The notes: a model not told the origin generated them from the letters alone. Positions 31,695 through 43,338 are shown, counted from the first letter of the stretch. The stretch is DNA of 64,000 nucleotides from Tetzosporium hominis (GCF_002265435.1 NZ_NOKQ01000194.1:1-64000); one strand, 5' to 3'. A program made the numbers and translations.

Positions 31695-31943
31695 TTAGTC
31701 AGCAATTGCTACGACAGAAGCGTGAACCCGAAGGCCAGCCACTTTACCAAGCTGTTGTTTTGATGGAACGTGAGTTACTGGAATATTGAACTGTTGTGCA
31801 ACTTCTAGAACCGGTGCAATCACATGGTGATCGGCATCCATCGCTACAATAATTTCGGACAAGTGTCCTTTTCGCGCAGCTTTTACTGCTTGCTTTGTAC
31901 CGATGATCGTTTTCTGTGCTTGCTTCACTTTTTCATAAGACAT
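31695..31943 (-). CDS. rplGB: L7Ae-family K-turn-binding protein (YbxF)
   Basis: 82 aa L7Ae/L30e/S12e/Gadd45-family protein, homologous to B. subtilis YbxF, which binds kink-turn RNA. Contains GTKQAVKAARKGHLSEIIVA and ITHVPSKQQLGKVAG-type features (here PVTHVPSKQQLGKVAG). Start chosen at ATG 31943, 8 nt after GGAGG. Leads the str operon with its own strong promoter. Confidence 0.93.
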   Translation of the reverse strand: MSYEKVKQAQKTIIGTKQAVKAARKGHLSEIIVAMDADHHVIAPVLEVAQQFNIPVTHVPSKQQLGKVAGLRVHASVVAIAD

Positions 31944-31991
31944 TTGCATATCCTCCAAAGCGGTCAAGTCATGGAACTATCAACCTTAAAC

Positions 31992-32020
31992 ATATTATCA
32001 TCTCTACAGATTCATGTCAA
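31992..32020 (-). promoter_or_regulatory. str operon promoter (rplGB-rpsL-rpsG-fusA)
   Basis: TTGACA (32015-32020), 17-bp spacer, TAATAT (31992-31997). It lies after the rpoC terminator. Confidence 0.8.
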
Positions 32021-32031
32021 CACGAATCCAT

Positions 32032-32071
32032 AAAAATATCACGGGCTCTCTCCAGTTTGGAAGGAGCCCGC
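32032..32071 (-). terminator. rpoC terminator
   Basis: Stem GGGCTC-TTCC / GGAGA-GAGCCC, followed by GTGATATTTTTATG on the minus strand. Confidence 0.8.
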
Positions 32072-32088
32072 GATTCATCGACTAGTGC

Positions 32089-35000
32089 TTATTCAGCACC
32101 GATCGTTTCTAAATCTTCTTCAAGCTCGTCTTTTGCTAAGCGCAATTGACGGTAGCGTTGCATACCAGTACCTGCTGGGACAAGCTTCCCGATAATAACG
32201 TTCTCTTTAAGACCAAGCAACTCATCACGTTTTCCTTTGATCGCAGCATCTGTAAGAACACGAGTTGTCTCCTGGAACGATGCAGCAGATAAGAAGGATT
32301 CTGTTTCAAGAGATGCTTTTGTGATCCCTAGGATAACTGGACGGCAAGTTGCCGGAAGTTTTCCTTCAAGAACTGCATCACGGTTAGCTTCAGCGAATTG
32401 GTGAACATCCAGAAGTGATCCTGGAAGAAGTTCCGTTTCGCCTGCCTCGATGACACGCACTTTACGAAGCATCTGGCGAACCATAACCTCGATGTGTTTG
32501 TCTCCGATTTCTACCCCTTGCATACGGTATACTTTCTGAACTTCTTTCAGCAAGTACAGTTGAACTGTGTTTACGTCTTTGACACGAAGTAACTCTTTCG
32601 GATCAATAGAACCTTCTGTCATAACTTGTCCACGTTCTACTGTATCGCCTTCAGCGACTTTCAGACGGGCATTGTATGGTGCCAAGTATTTACGTGTCTC
32701 CACGTCACCTTGGACTGTAATTTCTTTTTGGCCTTCACGAATCTCATCGACCTTCGCAATTGTACCGTTGACTTCTGAGATGACCGCTTGTCCTTTCGGA
32801 TTACGAGCTTCAAAGATTTCTTGGATACGTGGAAGACCTTGAGTGATATCGTCTCCGGCAACCCCACCTGTGTGGAATGTACGCATTGTTAACTGTGTAC
32901 CTGGCTCTCCGATAGACTGGGCAGCGATGATACCAACTGCTTCTCCCACTTCTACTGTGTCGCCTGTTGCAAGGTTTAGACCGTAACACTTCTTACATAC
33001 ACCGTGTTTCGTGTTACAAGTGAATGCAGAACGGATTGTTAATTTATCAAGTCCAGCGTCTAGAATCTCACGAGCAATATCCGTTGTAATCAAGCCGTCT
33101 TTTTCTAGGATCACAGCACCAGTTTCTGGGTGGTAAACTGTTTTCTTCGTGTGACGACCAACGATACGTTCGCTGAAGTCCTCGATGACCTCTGAACCTT
33201 CCATAAGTGACCCAATTTCAAGACCGCGGTCTGTACCACAATCGTCTTCGCGAACGATGACATCTTGTGCTACGTCAACAAGTCGACGAGTTAGGTAACC
33301 AGAGTCAGCTGTTTTCAGGGCTGTATCGGCAAGACCTTTACGAGCACCGTGAGTTGAGATGAAGTATTCAAGTACTGTCAGACCTTCACGGAATGAAGAT
33401 TTGATCGGTAACTCAATGATACGACCAGCCGGGTTGGCCATTAGACCACGCATACCTGCAAGCTGTGTGAAGTTAGACGCGTTACCACGTGCTCCAGAGT
33501 CTTGCATCATGAAGATTGGGTTCAATTTGTCTAGAGATTGCATCAGTTTTTCTTGGATGACTTCTTTTGCTTTACTCCACTGGCTGATGACACTTGCATA
33601 ACGCTCGTCCTCCGTGATAAGACCACGACGGAACTGCTTCGTTACTTTGTCCACTTTGCCTTGTGCTTCCTCAAGGATTTCTCCTTTGTCCGGAAGTACC
33701 ACGATATCCGAGATACCGATTGTGATACCGGCACGAGTTGAGTGCTTGAATCCAAGAGCCTTCATGCGGTCCAACATTTTAGATGTTTCTGTGATGTGGA
33801 ACTGCTTGAATACCTCTGCGATGATGTTTCCAAGAATTTTCTTCTTGAATGGAGATACCAGCTCAACTCCCTCAAAATGTTTTTTCACATCTGTGTTTGT
33901 TGGAACGAAGTATTTCTCCGGTGTTTCTACTTGTAGGTTGAAATCAGTTGGTTCGTTGATATACGGGAATTCCTTAGGAAGGATCTCGTTGAAGATCACT
34001 TTACCAACTGTCGTTAATAACAACATTTTGTTTTGCTCTTCTGTGAACGTTTGGTTGTTCAAAGAAGATGCTGCGATTGCGATACGAGAGTGCAAATGCA
34101 CGTGTCCGTTCGTGTACGCAAGTAATACTTCATCTGGACCGTAGAAGATAGAGCCTTCACCAGTTGCACCTTCACGCTCAAGAGTTAAGTAGTAGTTTCC
34201 TAATACCATATCCTGAGATGGTGTAACAACTGGTTTTCCATCTTTCGGGTTCAAGATGTTTTGTGCAGCAAGCATTAGAAGACGAGCTTCTGCTTGTGCT
34301 TCTGCAGATAATGGAACGTGAACCGCCATTTGGTCACCGTCGAAGTCGGCGTTATACGCTGTACATACGAGTGGGTGTAGACGGATGGCACGGCCTTCAA
34401 CAAGTGTCGGCTCGAATGCCTGGATTCCTAAACGGTGAAGCGTAGGTGCACGGTTAAGAAGAACTGGGTGCTCACGAATCACGTCTTCTAGTACATCCCA
34501 TACTTCAGAGTGCAAACGCTCAATTTTACGTTTAGCAGATTTAATATTGTGAGCCAGACCGCGCTCTACCAATTCTTTCATAACGAACGGCTTGAATAGC
34601 TCGATCGCCATTTCTTTTGGCAGACCACACTGGTACATTTTCAAGTTAGGACCTACAACGATAACCGAACGACCTGAATAGTCAACACGTTTACCCAGTA
34701 AGTTTTGACGGAAACGTCCTTGCTTCCCTTTTAGCATGTGAGACAACGATTTCAATGGACGGTTACCTGGTCCAGTAACTGGACGGCCACGACGACCATT
34801 ATCAATTAATGCATCTACAGCTTCTTGAAGCATACGCTTTTCATTTTGGACGATGATGCTTGGAGCACCAAGGTCAAGAAGGCGTTTGAGACGGTTGTTC
34901 CGGTTGATTACGCGGCGGTACAGGTCATTCAAGTCAGACGTCGCAAAACGTCCGCCGTCTAGCTGTACCATCGGACGTAGTTCCGGTGGTATAACAGGAA

Positions 35001-35691
35001 GAACATCAAGGATCATCCAGTCTGGTTTGTTCCCAGAGTTACGGAATGACTCTACTACTTCAAGGCGTTTAATCGCACGCGTACGACGTTGACCTTGTGC
35101 AGTTTTCAATTCTTCTTTTAATGTATCGGTTTCTTTTTCCAAGTCGATTTCTTCAAGAAGGCGTTTGATAGCCTCTGCACCCATCGCTGCTTGGAATTTT
35201 GTACCGAATTTATCACGGTATGCACGGTATTCTTTCTCAGAAAGAAGTTGTTTCTTCTCTAGAGGTGTATCCGCTGGATCGACTACCACGTAAGAAGCGA
35301 AGTAAATGACTTCTTCTAATGAACGTGGAGACATGTCTAGGATCAAGCCCATACGGCTTGGAATACCTTTGAAGTACCAAATATGAGAAACAGGAGCAGC
35401 AAGCTCGATGTGACCCATGCGCTCACGACGTACTTTTGCACGTGTGACTTCTACGCCACAGCGGTCACAGACGACGCCTTTATAACGGACGCGTTTGTAT
35501 TTCCCACAGTGACACTCCCAGTCCTTTGTAGGACCGAAGATACGTTCACAGAATAACCCGTCTTTCTCAGGTTTTAGTGTACGGTAGTTGATTGTTTCTG
35601 GTTTTTTAACTTCTCCATAAGACCATGAACGAATCTTGTCTGGTGAAGCTAATCCAATTTTCATATATTCGAAGTTATTAACGTCTATCAA
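32089..35691 (-). CDS. rpoC: RNA polymerase subunit beta'
   Basis: 1200 aa. Catalytic [12 protein letters not shown], the N-terminal zinc site ([20 protein letters not shown]), rudder/bridge-helix regions and C-terminal EDLETIGAE. Start is TTG 35691 ([10 protein letters not shown]), 8 nt after GGGAGG; B. subtilis rpoC also uses TTG. 96 bp after rpoB, with a hairpin in the gap. Confidence 0.98.
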   Translation of the reverse strand: MIDVNNFEYMKIGLASPDKIRSWSYGEVKKPETINYRTLKPEKDGLFCERIFGPTKDWECHCGKYKRVRYKGVVCDRCGVEVTRAKVRRERMGHIELAAPVSHIWYFKGIPSRMGLILDMSPRSLEEVIYFASYVVVDPADTPLEKKQLLSEKEYRAYRDKFGTKFQAAMGAEAIKRLLEEIDLEKETDTLKEELKTAQGQRRTRAIKRLEVVESFRNSGNKPDWMILDVLPVIPPELRPMVQLDGGRFATSDLNDLYRRVINRNNRLKRLLDLGAPSIIVQNEKRMLQEAVDALIDNGRRGRPVTGPGNRPLKSLSHMLKGKQGRFRQNLLGKRVDYSGRSVIVVGPNLKMYQCGLPKEMAIELFKPFVMKELVERGLAHNIKSAKRKIERLHSEVWDVLEDVIREHPVLLNRAPTLHRLGIQAFEPTLVEGRAIRLHPLVCTAYNADFDGDQMAVHVPLSAEAQAEARLLMLAAQNILNPKDGKPVVTPSQDMVLGNYYLTLEREGATGEGSIFYGPDEVLLAYTNGHVHLHSRIAIAASSLNNQTFTEEQNKMLLLTTVGKVIFNEILPKEFPYINEPTDFNLQVETPEKYFVPTNTDVKKHFEGVELVSPFKKKILGNIIAEVFKQFHITETSKMLDRMKALGFKHSTRAGITIGISDIVVLPDKGEILEEAQGKVDKVTKQFRRGLITEDERYASVISQWSKAKEVIQEKLMQSLDKLNPIFMMQDSGARGNASNFTQLAGMRGLMANPAGRIIELPIKSSFREGLTVLEYFISTHGARKGLADTALKTADSGYLTRRLVDVAQDVIVREDDCGTDRGLEIGSLMEGSEVIEDFSERIVGRHTKKTVYHPETGAVILEKDGLITTDIAREILDAGLDKLTIRSAFTCNTKHGVCKKCYGLNLATGDTVEVGEAVGIIAAQSIGEPGTQLTMRTFHTGGVAGDDITQGLPRIQEIFEARNPKGQAVISEVNGTIAKVDEIREGQKEITVQGDVETRKYLAPYNARLKVAEGDTVERGQVMTEGSIDPKELLRVKDVNTVQLYLLKEVQKVYRMQGVEIGDKHIEVMVRQMLRKVRVIEAGETELLPGSLLDVHQFAEANRDAVLEGKLPATCRPVILGITKASLETESFLSAASFQETTRVLTDAAIKGKRDELLGLKENVIIGKLVPAGTGMQRYRQLRLAKDELEEDLETIGAE

Positions 35692-35749
35692 GGAGCCTAC
35701 CTCCCTCTAGTGTTGTCTTTAAAAGACTTCAAGCAGCTCTGCTTTAAGA

Positions 35750-35778
35750 TAGGCGGGAAGGAGAACCCTCCCGCAATA
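35750..35778 (-). other. Hairpin in rpoB-rpoC gap
   Basis: Stem GCGGGAGGG / CCTTCCCGC without a following U-tract, so probably an mRNA processing or stability structure rather than a terminator. Confidence 0.4.
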
Positions 35779-35787
35779 AATTAGTTC

Positions 35788-38700
35788 TTATTCAACTGTT
35801 CCAGCAGTCTCTTCTACTGCTGGTGGCAAGATGCCAAGTGATTCTGCTGATGGCAGGTCTTCGTCTTCTTCAAGATCGCGAAGCTCGACTTCCTCATCAT
35901 CAATCGTCATCATCTTCACATCCATACCTAATGACTGAAGTTCTTTGATCAATACTTTGAATGATTCAGGAACACCTGGTTCTGGAACGCTTTCGCCTTT
36001 AACGATGGCTTCGTATGTTTTCACACGACCTACCACGTCATCGGATTTTACTGTCAAGATTTCTTGAAGTGTGTAAGCAGCACCATAAGCCTCAAGTGCC
36101 CAAACCTCCATCTCCCCGAAACGCTGTCCACCAAACTGAGCTTTACCACCCAGCGGTTGTTGCGTAACAAGTGAGTAAGGACCTGTAGAACGAGCGTGAA
36201 GTTTATCGTCAACCATGTGCGCAAGTTTGATCATGTACATGATTCCGACAGACACGCGGTTATCAAATGGTTCTCCAGAACGACCATCATAAAGAACGGT
36301 TTTCCCGTCACGGTTCATTCCGGCTTCTTCCATTGTCTCCCACACGTCTTCTTCATTCGCTCCATCAAATACTGGAGATGCCATATGAACGCCAAGAGTA
36401 CGAGCAGCCATACCTAAGTGAAGCTCAAGTACCTGACCGATGTTCATACGAGATGGTACCCCAAGTGGATTCAACATGATATCTACTGGAGTTCCGTCTG
36501 GAAGGAAAGGCATATCTTCCTCTGGCAAGATGCGAGAGATAACCCCTTTATTTCCGTGACGACCCGCCATCTTATCTCCGACAGAGATTTTACGTTTTTG
36601 TACGATGTACGCACGAACCAATTGGTTCACACCTGGTGGAAGCTCATCGCCATCTTCACGGTTGAATACTTTCACGTCCAGGATGATCCCGCCAGCACCG
36701 TGTGGTACACGTAGAGATGTATCACGTACTTCACGTGCTTTTTCACCGAAGATTGCGTGTAATAGACGCTCTTCTGCAGTCAATTCTGTAACCCCTTTAG
36801 GTGTTACTTTACCAACTAAGATGTCGCCATCGCGTACTTCAGCACCGATACGGATAATTCCGCGATCGTCTAAGTTACGAAGTGCTTCTTCTCCGACGTT
36901 TGGAATATCACGAGTGATTTCCTCTGGCCCAAGCTTTGTATCACGAGATTCTGACTCATACTCTTCAATATGGACAGATGTGTAAACGTCATCTTTTACA
37001 AGACGCTCACTCATGATGACAGCATCCTCATAGTTGTAACCATCCCATGTCATGAAGGCAACAAGAACGTTACGACCTAGCGCAAGTTCTCCAGCTTCCA
37101 TAGATGGACCGTCTGCAAGAATGTCTTTTGGTTTTACAACATCACCAACACTAACGATCGGGCGCTGGTTGTAACTTGTCCCTTGGTTCGAGCGGATGAA
37201 TTTTTGTAATTTATACGTAGTTAAGTCGCCTTTTACTTCTTTGCCATCGACTTCCTCGATGCGGCGAACGCGAATTTCTTTTGCTTCTACATGTTCTACG
37301 ATTCCGTGATACTTCGCTACTACAGCAGCACCTGAATCCCGAGCATTGACGTGCTCCATACCTGTTCCGACAAACGGTGCTTCTGGGTTTAATAGAGGCA
37401 CGGCTTGACGTTGCATGTTCGCTCCCATTAGGGCACGGTTGGAGTCATCATTCTCTAAGAACGGGATACAAGCTGTCGCAGCCGAAACAACTTGTTTCGG
37501 TGATACGTCCATGTAGTCGATTTGTTCGCGGCGGAATACCGTGTTGTCTCCACGGAAACGACCTACGACTTCTTCGTTAGCAAAGCTACCGTCTTCAGTT
37601 AGAATCGAGTTTGCTTGTGCTACTACATAGTGGTCTTCTTCGTCAGCTGTTAAATAATCAATACGGCTTGTCACTTGACCAGTTTCTGGATCAACGCGAC
37701 GGTATGGAGTTTCGATGAAACCGAACTTGTTCACTTTCGCGAAGCTCGATAGGGAGTTGATCAAACCAATGTTTGGACCCTCTGGCGTTTCAATCGGACA
37801 CATACGACCATAGTGAGAATAGTGAACATCACGTACTTCAAAGCCGGCGCGTTCACGTGTCAAACCACCTGGTCCAAGTGCAGACAGACGACGCTTGTGC
37901 GTAAGTTCTGCAAGTGGGTTGGTCTGATCCATGAACTGAGATAACTGAGAACTACCGAAGAACTCTTTAATCGACGCGATAACAGGACGGATGTTGATCA
38001 GCTGTTGCGGTACGATAGATTGTGTGTCATTGATAGACATACGCTCACGTACAACACGCTCCATACGAGAAAGACCGATACGGAACTGATTCTGAAGAAG
38101 CTCTCCGACTGAACGCAGACGACGATTTCCTAGGTGATCAATGTCATCTGTGTTTCCAACATTGAATAGTAGGTTAAAGAAGTATGAGATAGAAGAAATG
38201 ATATCCGCTGGTGTGATATTTTTGATTTCTTCTTCTACGTACGCATTGCTGATAACCGTAATTTCTTTTTGGTTCTCATCGTTTGGCGCGTAGATTTTGA
38301 TTGCTTGGATCGTGATGTCGTCTTCTAGAACGCCACCCACTTGTGAAAGTGTTTTGAAACCAATGCCGTTTTCAAGGTTTGGAATCAGACGGTCTAACAC
38401 ACGACGGTCAATCATTGTACCTTCTTCAACTAGGATTTCTCCTGTTTCTGGATCTACTAATGTCTCAGCGATCGTTTGGTTGAACAGGCGGTTTTTGATG
38501 TGAAGCTTTTTATTCATTTTGTAGCGACCTACATTCGCTAAATCATAACGCTTCGAATCGAAGAAACGAGAGTAAAGCAGGCTCTTCGCGCTTTCTACTG
38601 TTGGCGGCTCGCCTGGACGAAGACGCTCGTAGATTTCAAGAAGTGCTTTTTCTGTAGTTTCTGTGTTGTCTTTTTCTAATGTATTGCGAAGGTATTCGTT

Positions 38701-39339
38701 GTCTCCAAGAAGATCAATGATTTCTTGGTCAGTCCCGAAACCTAGAGCACGCAATAACACAGTAACCGGTAATTTACGAGTACGGTCGATACGGACGTAG
38801 ACAACGTCTTTTGCATCAATTTCATACTCAAGCCACGCACCACGGTTTGGAATCACTGTAGCGCCGAAGCCTTTTTTACCGTTTTTATCTGTTTTGTCAT
38901 GGAAATATACACTAGGGGAACGAACTAACTGAGAAACGATAACACGCTCAGCACCATTGATGATGAATGTGCCTGTCTCTGTCATAAGTGGGAAGTCACC
39001 CATAAATACGTCTTGCTCTTTTACTTCGTCTGTCTCTTTATTGTGAAGACGAACTTTCACACGAAGTGGTGCTGCATACGTAGCATCACGTTCTTTTGAT
39101 TCGTCTACTGAGTATTTAGGTTCGCCCAGCTTGTAGTCGACGAATTCCAGAGAAAGATTCCCTGTAAAATCTTCGATTGGCGAGATGTCTTTAAACATTT
39201 CACGCAATCCTTCTTCTAAAAACCACTCATAAGATGCCGTCTGAATCTCAATCAGATTCGGAAGATCGAGCACCTCACTGATACGCGCAAAACTTCTGCG
39301 CTGGCGGTGTTGTCCGTACTGAACTAGTTGACCTGTCAA
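35788..39339 (-). CDS. rpoB: RNA polymerase subunit beta
   Basis: 1183 aa. Rifampicin-region motif [22 protein letters not shown] is wild-type in appearance, as is [17 protein letters not shown] near the active centre. Acidic C-terminal tail [17 protein letters not shown]. Start chosen at TTG 39339 ([11 protein letters not shown]), 8 nt after GAGGGG, as in B. subtilis; a GTG three codons upstream overlaps the ribosome site. Long leader with a terminator-like hairpin. Confidence 0.97.
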   Translation of the reverse strand: MTGQLVQYGQHRQRRSFARISEVLDLPNLIEIQTASYEWFLEEGLREMFKDISPIEDFTGNLSLEFVDYKLGEPKYSVDESKERDATYAAPLRVKVRLHNKETDEVKEQDVFMGDFPLMTETGTFIINGAERVIVSQLVRSPSVYFHDKTDKNGKKGFGATVIPNRGAWLEYEIDAKDVVYVRIDRTRKLPVTVLLRALGFGTDQEIIDLLGDNEYLRNTLEKDNTETTEKALLEIYERLRPGEPPTVESAKSLLYSRFFDSKRYDLANVGRYKMNKKLHIKNRLFNQTIAETLVDPETGEILVEEGTMIDRRVLDRLIPNLENGIGFKTLSQVGGVLEDDITIQAIKIYAPNDENQKEITVISNAYVEEEIKNITPADIISSISYFFNLLFNVGNTDDIDHLGNRRLRSVGELLQNQFRIGLSRMERVVRERMSINDTQSIVPQQLINIRPVIASIKEFFGSSQLSQFMDQTNPLAELTHKRRLSALGPGGLTRERAGFEVRDVHYSHYGRMCPIETPEGPNIGLINSLSSFAKVNKFGFIETPYRRVDPETGQVTSRIDYLTADEEDHYVVAQANSILTEDGSFANEEVVGRFRGDNTVFRREQIDYMDVSPKQVVSAATACIPFLENDDSNRALMGANMQRQAVPLLNPEAPFVGTGMEHVNARDSGAAVVAKYHGIVEHVEAKEIRVRRIEEVDGKEVKGDLTTYKLQKFIRSNQGTSYNQRPIVSVGDVVKPKDILADGPSMEAGELALGRNVLVAFMTWDGYNYEDAVIMSERLVKDDVYTSVHIEEYESESRDTKLGPEEITRDIPNVGEEALRNLDDRGIIRIGAEVRDGDILVGKVTPKGVTELTAEERLLHAIFGEKAREVRDTSLRVPHGAGGIILDVKVFNREDGDELPPGVNQLVRAYIVQKRKISVGDKMAGRHGNKGVISRILPEEDMPFLPDGTPVDIMLNPLGVPSRMNIGQVLELHLGMAARTLGVHMASPVFDGANEEDVWETMEEAGMNRDGKTVLYDGRSGEPFDNRVSVGIMYMIKLAHMVDDKLHARSTGPYSLVTQQPLGGKAQFGGQRFGEMEVWALEAYGAAYTLQEILTVKSDDVVGRVKTYEAIVKGESVPEPGVPESFKVLIKELQSLGMDVKMMTIDDEEVELRDLEEDEDLPSAESLGILPPAVEETAGTVE

Positions 39340-39394
39340 CTTATTCACCCCTCAAGAAACAATTTTCTTTCTATGCTGCAGTGCAGCGATAAAG

Positions 39395-39433
39395 ACAAAA
39401 AGAAAACGAGTTCTAAGTTAGAGCTCATTTTCG
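39395..39433 (-). terminator. Terminator-like hairpin in rpoB leader
   Basis: 15-bp stem GAAAATGAGCTCTAA / TTAGAACTCGTTTTC with one mismatch and one G.U, followed on the minus strand by TTTTTGTC. It lies between the rpoB promoter and start codon, so it would attenuate rpoBC transcription. Confidence 0.65.
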
Positions 39434-39503
39434 ATTACATAAACAAATTGATGAAGCACGCTTTAAAAATGGGCATACTCCTACAAAATAATATTTTTGC
39501 ATT

Positions 39504-39537
39504 TTATTATAATATCATAGCCATTTTGTCAAGTCAA
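39504..39537 (-). promoter_or_regulatory. rpoBC promoter
   Basis: Overlapping -35 hexamers TTGACT (39532-39537) and TTGACA (39527-39532), with -10 TATTAT (39509-39514) or TAATAA (39504-39509), each at 17-bp spacing. It overlaps the 3' end of the upstream methyltransferase gene. Confidence 0.75.
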
Positions 39538-40133
39538 TATTTCTTGGCGTTTAAAATCCAATATCCCTTGACTTTTTCTACGACTTCTACTTCATTGAAT
39601 AGTTCCTCAAGAAAGTCTTTTGTAGACGGCGCCCCTTGTTTCTTCTGGATGACGACCCACAATTCTCCGCCTGAAACCAAGCGATCATACGCTTGTTGGT
39701 AGAAGCGAAAGATGGTTTCTTTCCCCGCACGAATCGGAGGATTGGTGATGACCGCAGCCAGTTGATCTGGCACACGTTCCATTCCATCACTCACGGCAAT
39801 TCGCACATTTTGAATCCCGTTGCGACTTGCATTTTTCCCGGCAAGCTCGACTGCTCTCTCATTGACGTCCACCATGTGGACTATGCGATTTGGAAAATCT
39901 TTGGCGAGCGTCAGTCCGATCGGACCATAGCCACATCCAACATCAGCGAAATCCCCTTCTATCTGAGGCGCTTGAAATGCTTCCATGAGCACACGGGAGC
40001 CAAAATCTACTCCACTCTTGCTGAAAACTCCCCTGTCCGTCTCCAATGTGAACTGATGACCACGACCGGTATGCGAAATGCTGGACGGCTTGCTTTCTAC
40101 ATCTGGGCGATTCGAATAATAGTGGTTGCTCAT
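39534..40133 (-). CDS. RsmC-like class I SAM-dependent methyltransferase (YbxB)
   Basis: 199 aa. SAM-binding motif ADVGCGYGPIGLTLA (~61-75), acidic VDVNERAVELA, and catalytic NPPIRAGK typical of N2-guanine rRNA methyltransferases such as RsmC. B. subtilis ybxB sits in the same place between rplL and rpoB. The exact rRNA target is not established from sequence. ATG 40133 after AAGGAGG. Confidence 0.9.
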   Translation of the reverse strand: MSNHYYSNRPDVESKPSSISHTGRGHQFTLETDRGVFSKSGVDFGSRVLMEAFQAPQIEGDFADVGCGYGPIGLTLAKDFPNRIVHMVDVNERAVELAGKNASRNGIQNVRIAVSDGMERVPDQLAAVITNPPIRAGKETIFRFYQQAYDRLVSGGELWVVIQKKQGAPSTKDFLEELFNEVEVVEKVKGYWILNAKKY

Positions 40134-40159
40134 GATAGTTCCTCCTTCCCAAAACGTAA

Positions 40160-40196
40160 AAAGAAGAAAAGCCCGTCACCAATATGACGGGCTTTT
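40160..40196 (-). terminator. rplL terminator
   Basis: Stem AAAAGCCCGTCA / TGACGGGCTTTT, then CTTCTTTTT on the minus strand. It lies between rplL and the methyltransferase gene. Confidence 0.88.
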
Positions 40197-40215
40197 CAAT
40201 GTAAGAAGTAAGAAA

Positions 40216-40578
40216 TTACTTAACTTCTACGTTAGCGCCTACTTCTTCAAGTTGAGCCTTGATTGCTTCAGCATCTTCTTTAGATACGCCTTCTTTAAGT
40301 GCTTTTGGTGCGTTGTCTACTACTTCTTTAGCTTCTTTCAAGCCAAGACCAGTGATTTCACGTACCACTTTGATTACTTTGATTTTTTGATCGCCAGCAG
40401 AAGCTAGGATTACGTCAAATTCAGTTTGCTCTTCAGCAGCAGCTGCACCAGCGCCACCAGCCATAGCTACAGGAGCTGCAGCAGTTACACCAAATTCTTC
40501 TTCGATTGCTTTTACTAGGTCGTTAAGTTCAAGAACTGTCATTTCTTTGATTGCTTCTAAGATTTGCTCGTTTTTCAT
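40216..40578 (-). CDS. rplL: 50S ribosomal protein L7/L12
   Basis: 120 aa. N-terminal dimerisation region, Ala/Gly-rich hinge ([18 protein letters not shown]) and the C-terminal factor-binding domain with [20 protein letters not shown]. Stalk protein recruiting GTPase factors. 50 bp after rplJ. Confidence 0.98.
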   Translation of the reverse strand: MKNEQILEAIKEMTVLELNDLVKAIEEEFGVTAAAPVAMAGGAGAAAAEEQTEFDVILASAGDQKIKVIKVVREITGLGLKEAKEVVDNAPKALKEGVSKEDAEAIKAQLEEVGANVEVK

Positions 40579-40628
40579 TTTAATTTCCTCCTATTTGGAT
40601 GTAAGTTTATGAAGCTACGAGGCTGCTA

Positions 40629-41129
40629 TTAAGCGCCTTGCTCTTCTTTTTGTTCTGCAACAGCTTTTGTTGCAAGCGCGAAGTTGCGCATTGGAGCTTG
40701 AAGTACAGAAAGTAGCATAGAAAGTAGGCCTTCGCGTGATGGAAGTTCTGCAAGAGCTTTAACGTCTGCTGCAGATGCAACCGTACCTTCGATGATTCCC
40801 GCTTTGATTTCAAGCGCTTCGTTCGTTTTTGCGAAATCGTTGATGATTTTCGCTGGAGCTACTACATCTTCGTTAGAAAATGCAACAGCGTTTGGACCTG
40901 TTAAGTGCTCGTTTAATGCTTCAAAGCCAACAGACTCAGTCGCACGACGAGTAAGTGAGTTCTTGAATACTTTGAACTCCACACCAGCTTCACGAAGTTG
41001 TTTACGAAGTTCTGTTACTTGCGCAACGTTTAAACCACGGTAATCAACAACTACAACAGAAGCAGCAGCTTGGAATTTCTCAGCGATTTCTTTCACTTGC
41101 ACTTGTTTTGTTTCGATTGCTTTGCTCAT
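40629..41129 (-). CDS. rplJ: 50S ribosomal protein L10
   Basis: 166 aa. Starts [40 protein letters not shown] is the L10 signature. Base of the L7/L12 stalk and the autoregulator of this operon in other bacteria. Start set at ATG 41129; the longer frame to 41156 runs over the ribosome site. Confidence 0.98.
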   Translation of the reverse strand: MSKAIETKQVQVKEIAEKFQAAASVVVVDYRGLNVAQVTELRKQLREAGVEFKVFKNSLTRRATESVGFEALNEHLTGPNAVAFSNEDVVAPAKIINDFAKTNEALEIKAGIIEGTVASAADVKALAELPSREGLLSMLLSVLQAPMRNFALATKAVAEQKEEQGA

Positions 41130-41311
41130 AGTGGCACCTCCTATTAGAATTGCCATTTATACCGACAAAAGAAAAGCCTCCGGATCTCGAAAGACACGAA
41201 GGCAGGAAAAGTCATCATCAAAAAGAATCTGAATTTTGCTTGTCCTCGGCAGGAACATTAAGCGCATGACACGCACCTGCTGTCTTCGGTACAAATGATT
41301 AAGTTACAACA
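41130..41311 (-). promoter_or_regulatory. L10 (rplJL) leader RNA
   Basis: Matches the Firmicute L10 leader: CCGAAGACAGCAGGTGCG, then TTAATGTTCCTGCCGAGGA, followed by a terminator-like stem GCCTTCG / CCGGAGGC with TTTTCTTTTG. L10(L12)4 binding to this leader is the known feedback mechanism. Confidence 0.9.
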
Positions 41312-41338
41312 AGAGACATCTTAACAGATGTCTCTTGG
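41309..41338 (-). terminator. Hairpin after rplA
   Basis: Stem AAGAGACATC / GATGTCTCTT directly after rplA. It overlaps the rplJ promoter (see that entry), and its U-tract is poor, so termination may be partial. Confidence 0.5.
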
Positions 41339-41347
41339 AGTTGTCAA
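41318..41347 (-). promoter_or_regulatory. rplJL promoter
   Basis: TTGACA (41342-41347), 18-bp spacer, TAAGAT (41318-41323), starting next to the rplA stop and feeding the L10 leader. Confidence 0.75.
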
Positions 41348-41350
41348 CAA

Positions 41351-42046
41351 TTATTTCGCTGCAGCTGCAGCGTCGATTTTTACAGCAGGACCCATAGTTG
41401 TTGTTACAACTACAGACTTCATGTAAACACCTTTAGCCGCTGATGGCTTAGCTTTTTGAATTGTTTCAAATACAGTTTTGAAGTTTTCTACTAGCTTTTC
41501 GTTGTCGAAAGAAGCTTTACCGATTGGAGCGTGGATGATTCCAGCTTTATCAGCGCGGTATTCAACTTTACCTGCTTTGATTTCGTTAACAGCTTTTGTT
41601 ACATCAAATGTAACTGTACCTGTTTTCGGGTTTGGCATTAAGCCTTTAGGTCCTAATACACGACCGATTTTACCAACTTCACCCATCATGTCTGGAGTCG
41701 CTACGATCACGTCGAAGTCGAACCAACCTTGTTGGATTTTGTTGATGTAATCAGCATCGCCTACGAAGTCAGCGCCAGCAGCTTCTGCTTCTTTAGCTTT
41801 GTCACCTTTAGCGAATACAAGTACGCGCTGAGTTTTACCAGTTCCGTTTGGAAGCACTACCGCTCCACGGATTTGCTGGTCGTTTTTACGAGTGTCGATT
41901 CCAAGGCGGAATGCCACTTCAACTGTTGCATCGAAGTTCACAGTGCTAGTTTCTTTAGCAAGTGCGATTGCCTCGTCAACAGAATATAATTTCGTACGGT
42001 CGACTAATTTCGCCGCATCTTGTAGTTTTTTACCTTGTTTAGCCAT
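41351..42046 (-). CDS. rplA: 50S ribosomal protein L1
   Basis: 231 aa. Starts [20 protein letters not shown]; central [17 protein letters not shown] is the L1 signature. L1 stalk protein and likely autoregulator of rplK-rplA. 127 bp after rplK; the gap has no terminator. Confidence 0.98.
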   Translation of the reverse strand: MAKQGKKLQDAAKLVDRTKLYSVDEAIALAKETSTVNFDATVEVAFRLGIDTRKNDQQIRGAVVLPNGTGKTQRVLVFAKGDKAKEAEAAGADFVGDADYINKIQQGWFDFDVIVATPDMMGEVGKIGRVLGPKGLMPNPKTGTVTFDVTKAVNEIKAGKVEYRADKAGIIHAPIGKASFDNEKLVENFKTVFETIQKAKPSAAKGVYMKSVVVTTTMGPAVKIDAAAAAK

Positions 42047-42173
42047 TTTAAAATGTCCTCCTTATAGTGGTCTTAGCGGAATAAACCTCCCACAATTAAG
42101 GGCTGTAGCTATTCATTATATGAACAACTACAACCCCCAAAAACAAACGCGTCATAAAAACGTGAGCACAGTA

Positions 42174-42599
42174 TTAGTCTTCGATCGTAATACCCATGCT
42201 ACGTGCAGTACCTTCAACCATCAACATAGCTGCTTCAACAGATGCTGCATTTAAATCTGGCATTTTTTGTTCTGCGATTTCGCGAACTTTATCACGTTTC
42301 ACCACTGCCACTTTTACGCGGTTTGGTTCACCTGATCCAGATTGAATACCAGCTGCTACTTTAAGTAGAACTGCTGCCGGTGGAGTTTTTGTAATGAATG
42401 TAAATGAACGGTCTTCAAATACAGAAATTTCAACCGGAATGATTAGTCCTGCTTGATCAGCAGTACGTGCGTTGAACTCCTTACAGAATCCCATGATGTT
42501 CACACCTGCTTGACCTAGTGCTGGTCCAACTGGTGGAGCTGGGTTAGCTTTACCTGCAGGGATTTGTAGTTTAACAACTTTAATCACTTTTTTAGCCAC
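42174..42599 (-). CDS. rplK: 50S ribosomal protein L11
   Basis: 141 aa. [20 protein letters not shown] and C-terminal signature around [14 protein letters not shown]. GTPase-associated centre protein (thiopeptide site). Start is GTG 42599, 8 nt after AAGGAGG; upstream in-frame codons are leader. It has its own promoter after nusG and a ~120-nt leader. Confidence 0.97.
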   Translation of the reverse strand: MAKKVIKVVKLQIPAGKANPAPPVGPALGQAGVNIMGFCKEFNARTADQAGLIIPVEISVFEDRSFTFITKTPPAAVLLKVAAGIQSGSGEPNRVKVAVVKRDKVREIAEQKMPDLNAASVEAAMLMVEGTARSMGITIED

Positions 42600-42728
42600 G
42601 AGACACACCTCCTTAAGTCCGTGATGTGGTAATAGGGTTGCCCCTCCCACTCAATATCTGTCTCTCAGCGTTACGCTGCTTACAGTAATAAAATTTGTTA
42701 GGCAGACTTTTTCAGCCTGACCTTTGAA

Positions 42729-42757
42729 ATGATACTATAATTTCCAAGGTTTCGCAA
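42729..42757 (-). promoter_or_regulatory. rplK-rplA promoter within a palindrome
   Basis: TTGCGA (42752-42757), 17-bp spacer, TATCAT (42729-42734). Lies inside the inverted repeat TATAATTTCCA / TGGAAATTATA (42736-42776), whose core is TTTCGCA-CT-TGCGAAA. The repeat includes the nusG stop codon. Confidence 0.6.
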
Positions 42758-42771
42758 GTGCGAAATGGAAA

Positions 42772-43305
42772 TTATATTTTCTGAACTTGCTCATAGTCAA
42801 GTTCCATGTTTGTTTCACGGCCGAACATGTCGACAGAAACTGTGATTTTGCCCTTAGAGCCGTCGATCGCTTCAACTTTTCCTTGGAAGTGCGCAAATGG
42901 TCCTTCAAGTACTTCAACCAATTCGCCAATTTCAAAGTCCATCTCCACTTTACGCTCGGACATGCCCATTTGCTTCAAGATGAAGTCAACTTCTTCAGGA
43001 AGAAGTGGAGTCGGTTTTGTACCGCCACCTGATGACCCGATAAATCCTGTTACACCTGGTGTATTACGTACGACGTACCAAGCGTCATCTGTCATGATCA
43101 ATTCGACCAAAACGTACCCTGGGAACGTTTTACGCATCACTGTGCGCTTTTTACCATCTTTATAATCTGTCTCTTGCTCTTCTGGAATGATGACGCGGAA
43201 AATCTTGTCCTGCATTCCCATCGTCTCAACGCGCTTTTCAAGGTTTGCTTTTACTTTGTTTTCATACCCAGAATACGTGTGGACAACATACCAATTCTTC
43301 TCCAT
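42772..43305 (-). CDS. nusG: Transcription termination/antitermination factor NusG
   Basis: 177 aa. NGN domain (WYVVHTYSGYENKVKANLEK, FPGYVLVELIMTDDAWYVVR) and a C-terminal KOW domain (EGPFAHFQGKVEAIDGSKGK). Binds RNA polymerase beta' and controls pausing. Separated from secE by a terminator-like hairpin. Confidence 0.98.
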   Translation of the reverse strand: MEKNWYVVHTYSGYENKVKANLEKRVETMGMQDKIFRVIIPEEQETDYKDGKKRTVMRKTFPGYVLVELIMTDDAWYVVRNTPGVTGFIGSSGGGTKPTPLLPEEVDFILKQMGMSERKVEMDFEIGELVEVLEGPFAHFQGKVEAIDGSKGKITVSVDMFGRETNMELDYEQVQKI

Positions 43306-43338
43306 CGGTGTGGAATCCTCCTTTTTTTCTCTCCAAAT

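Noticed and set aside
33614-34144. 176-aa plus-strand frame opposite rpoC
   Set aside because: Antisense shadow inside a highly conserved gene.
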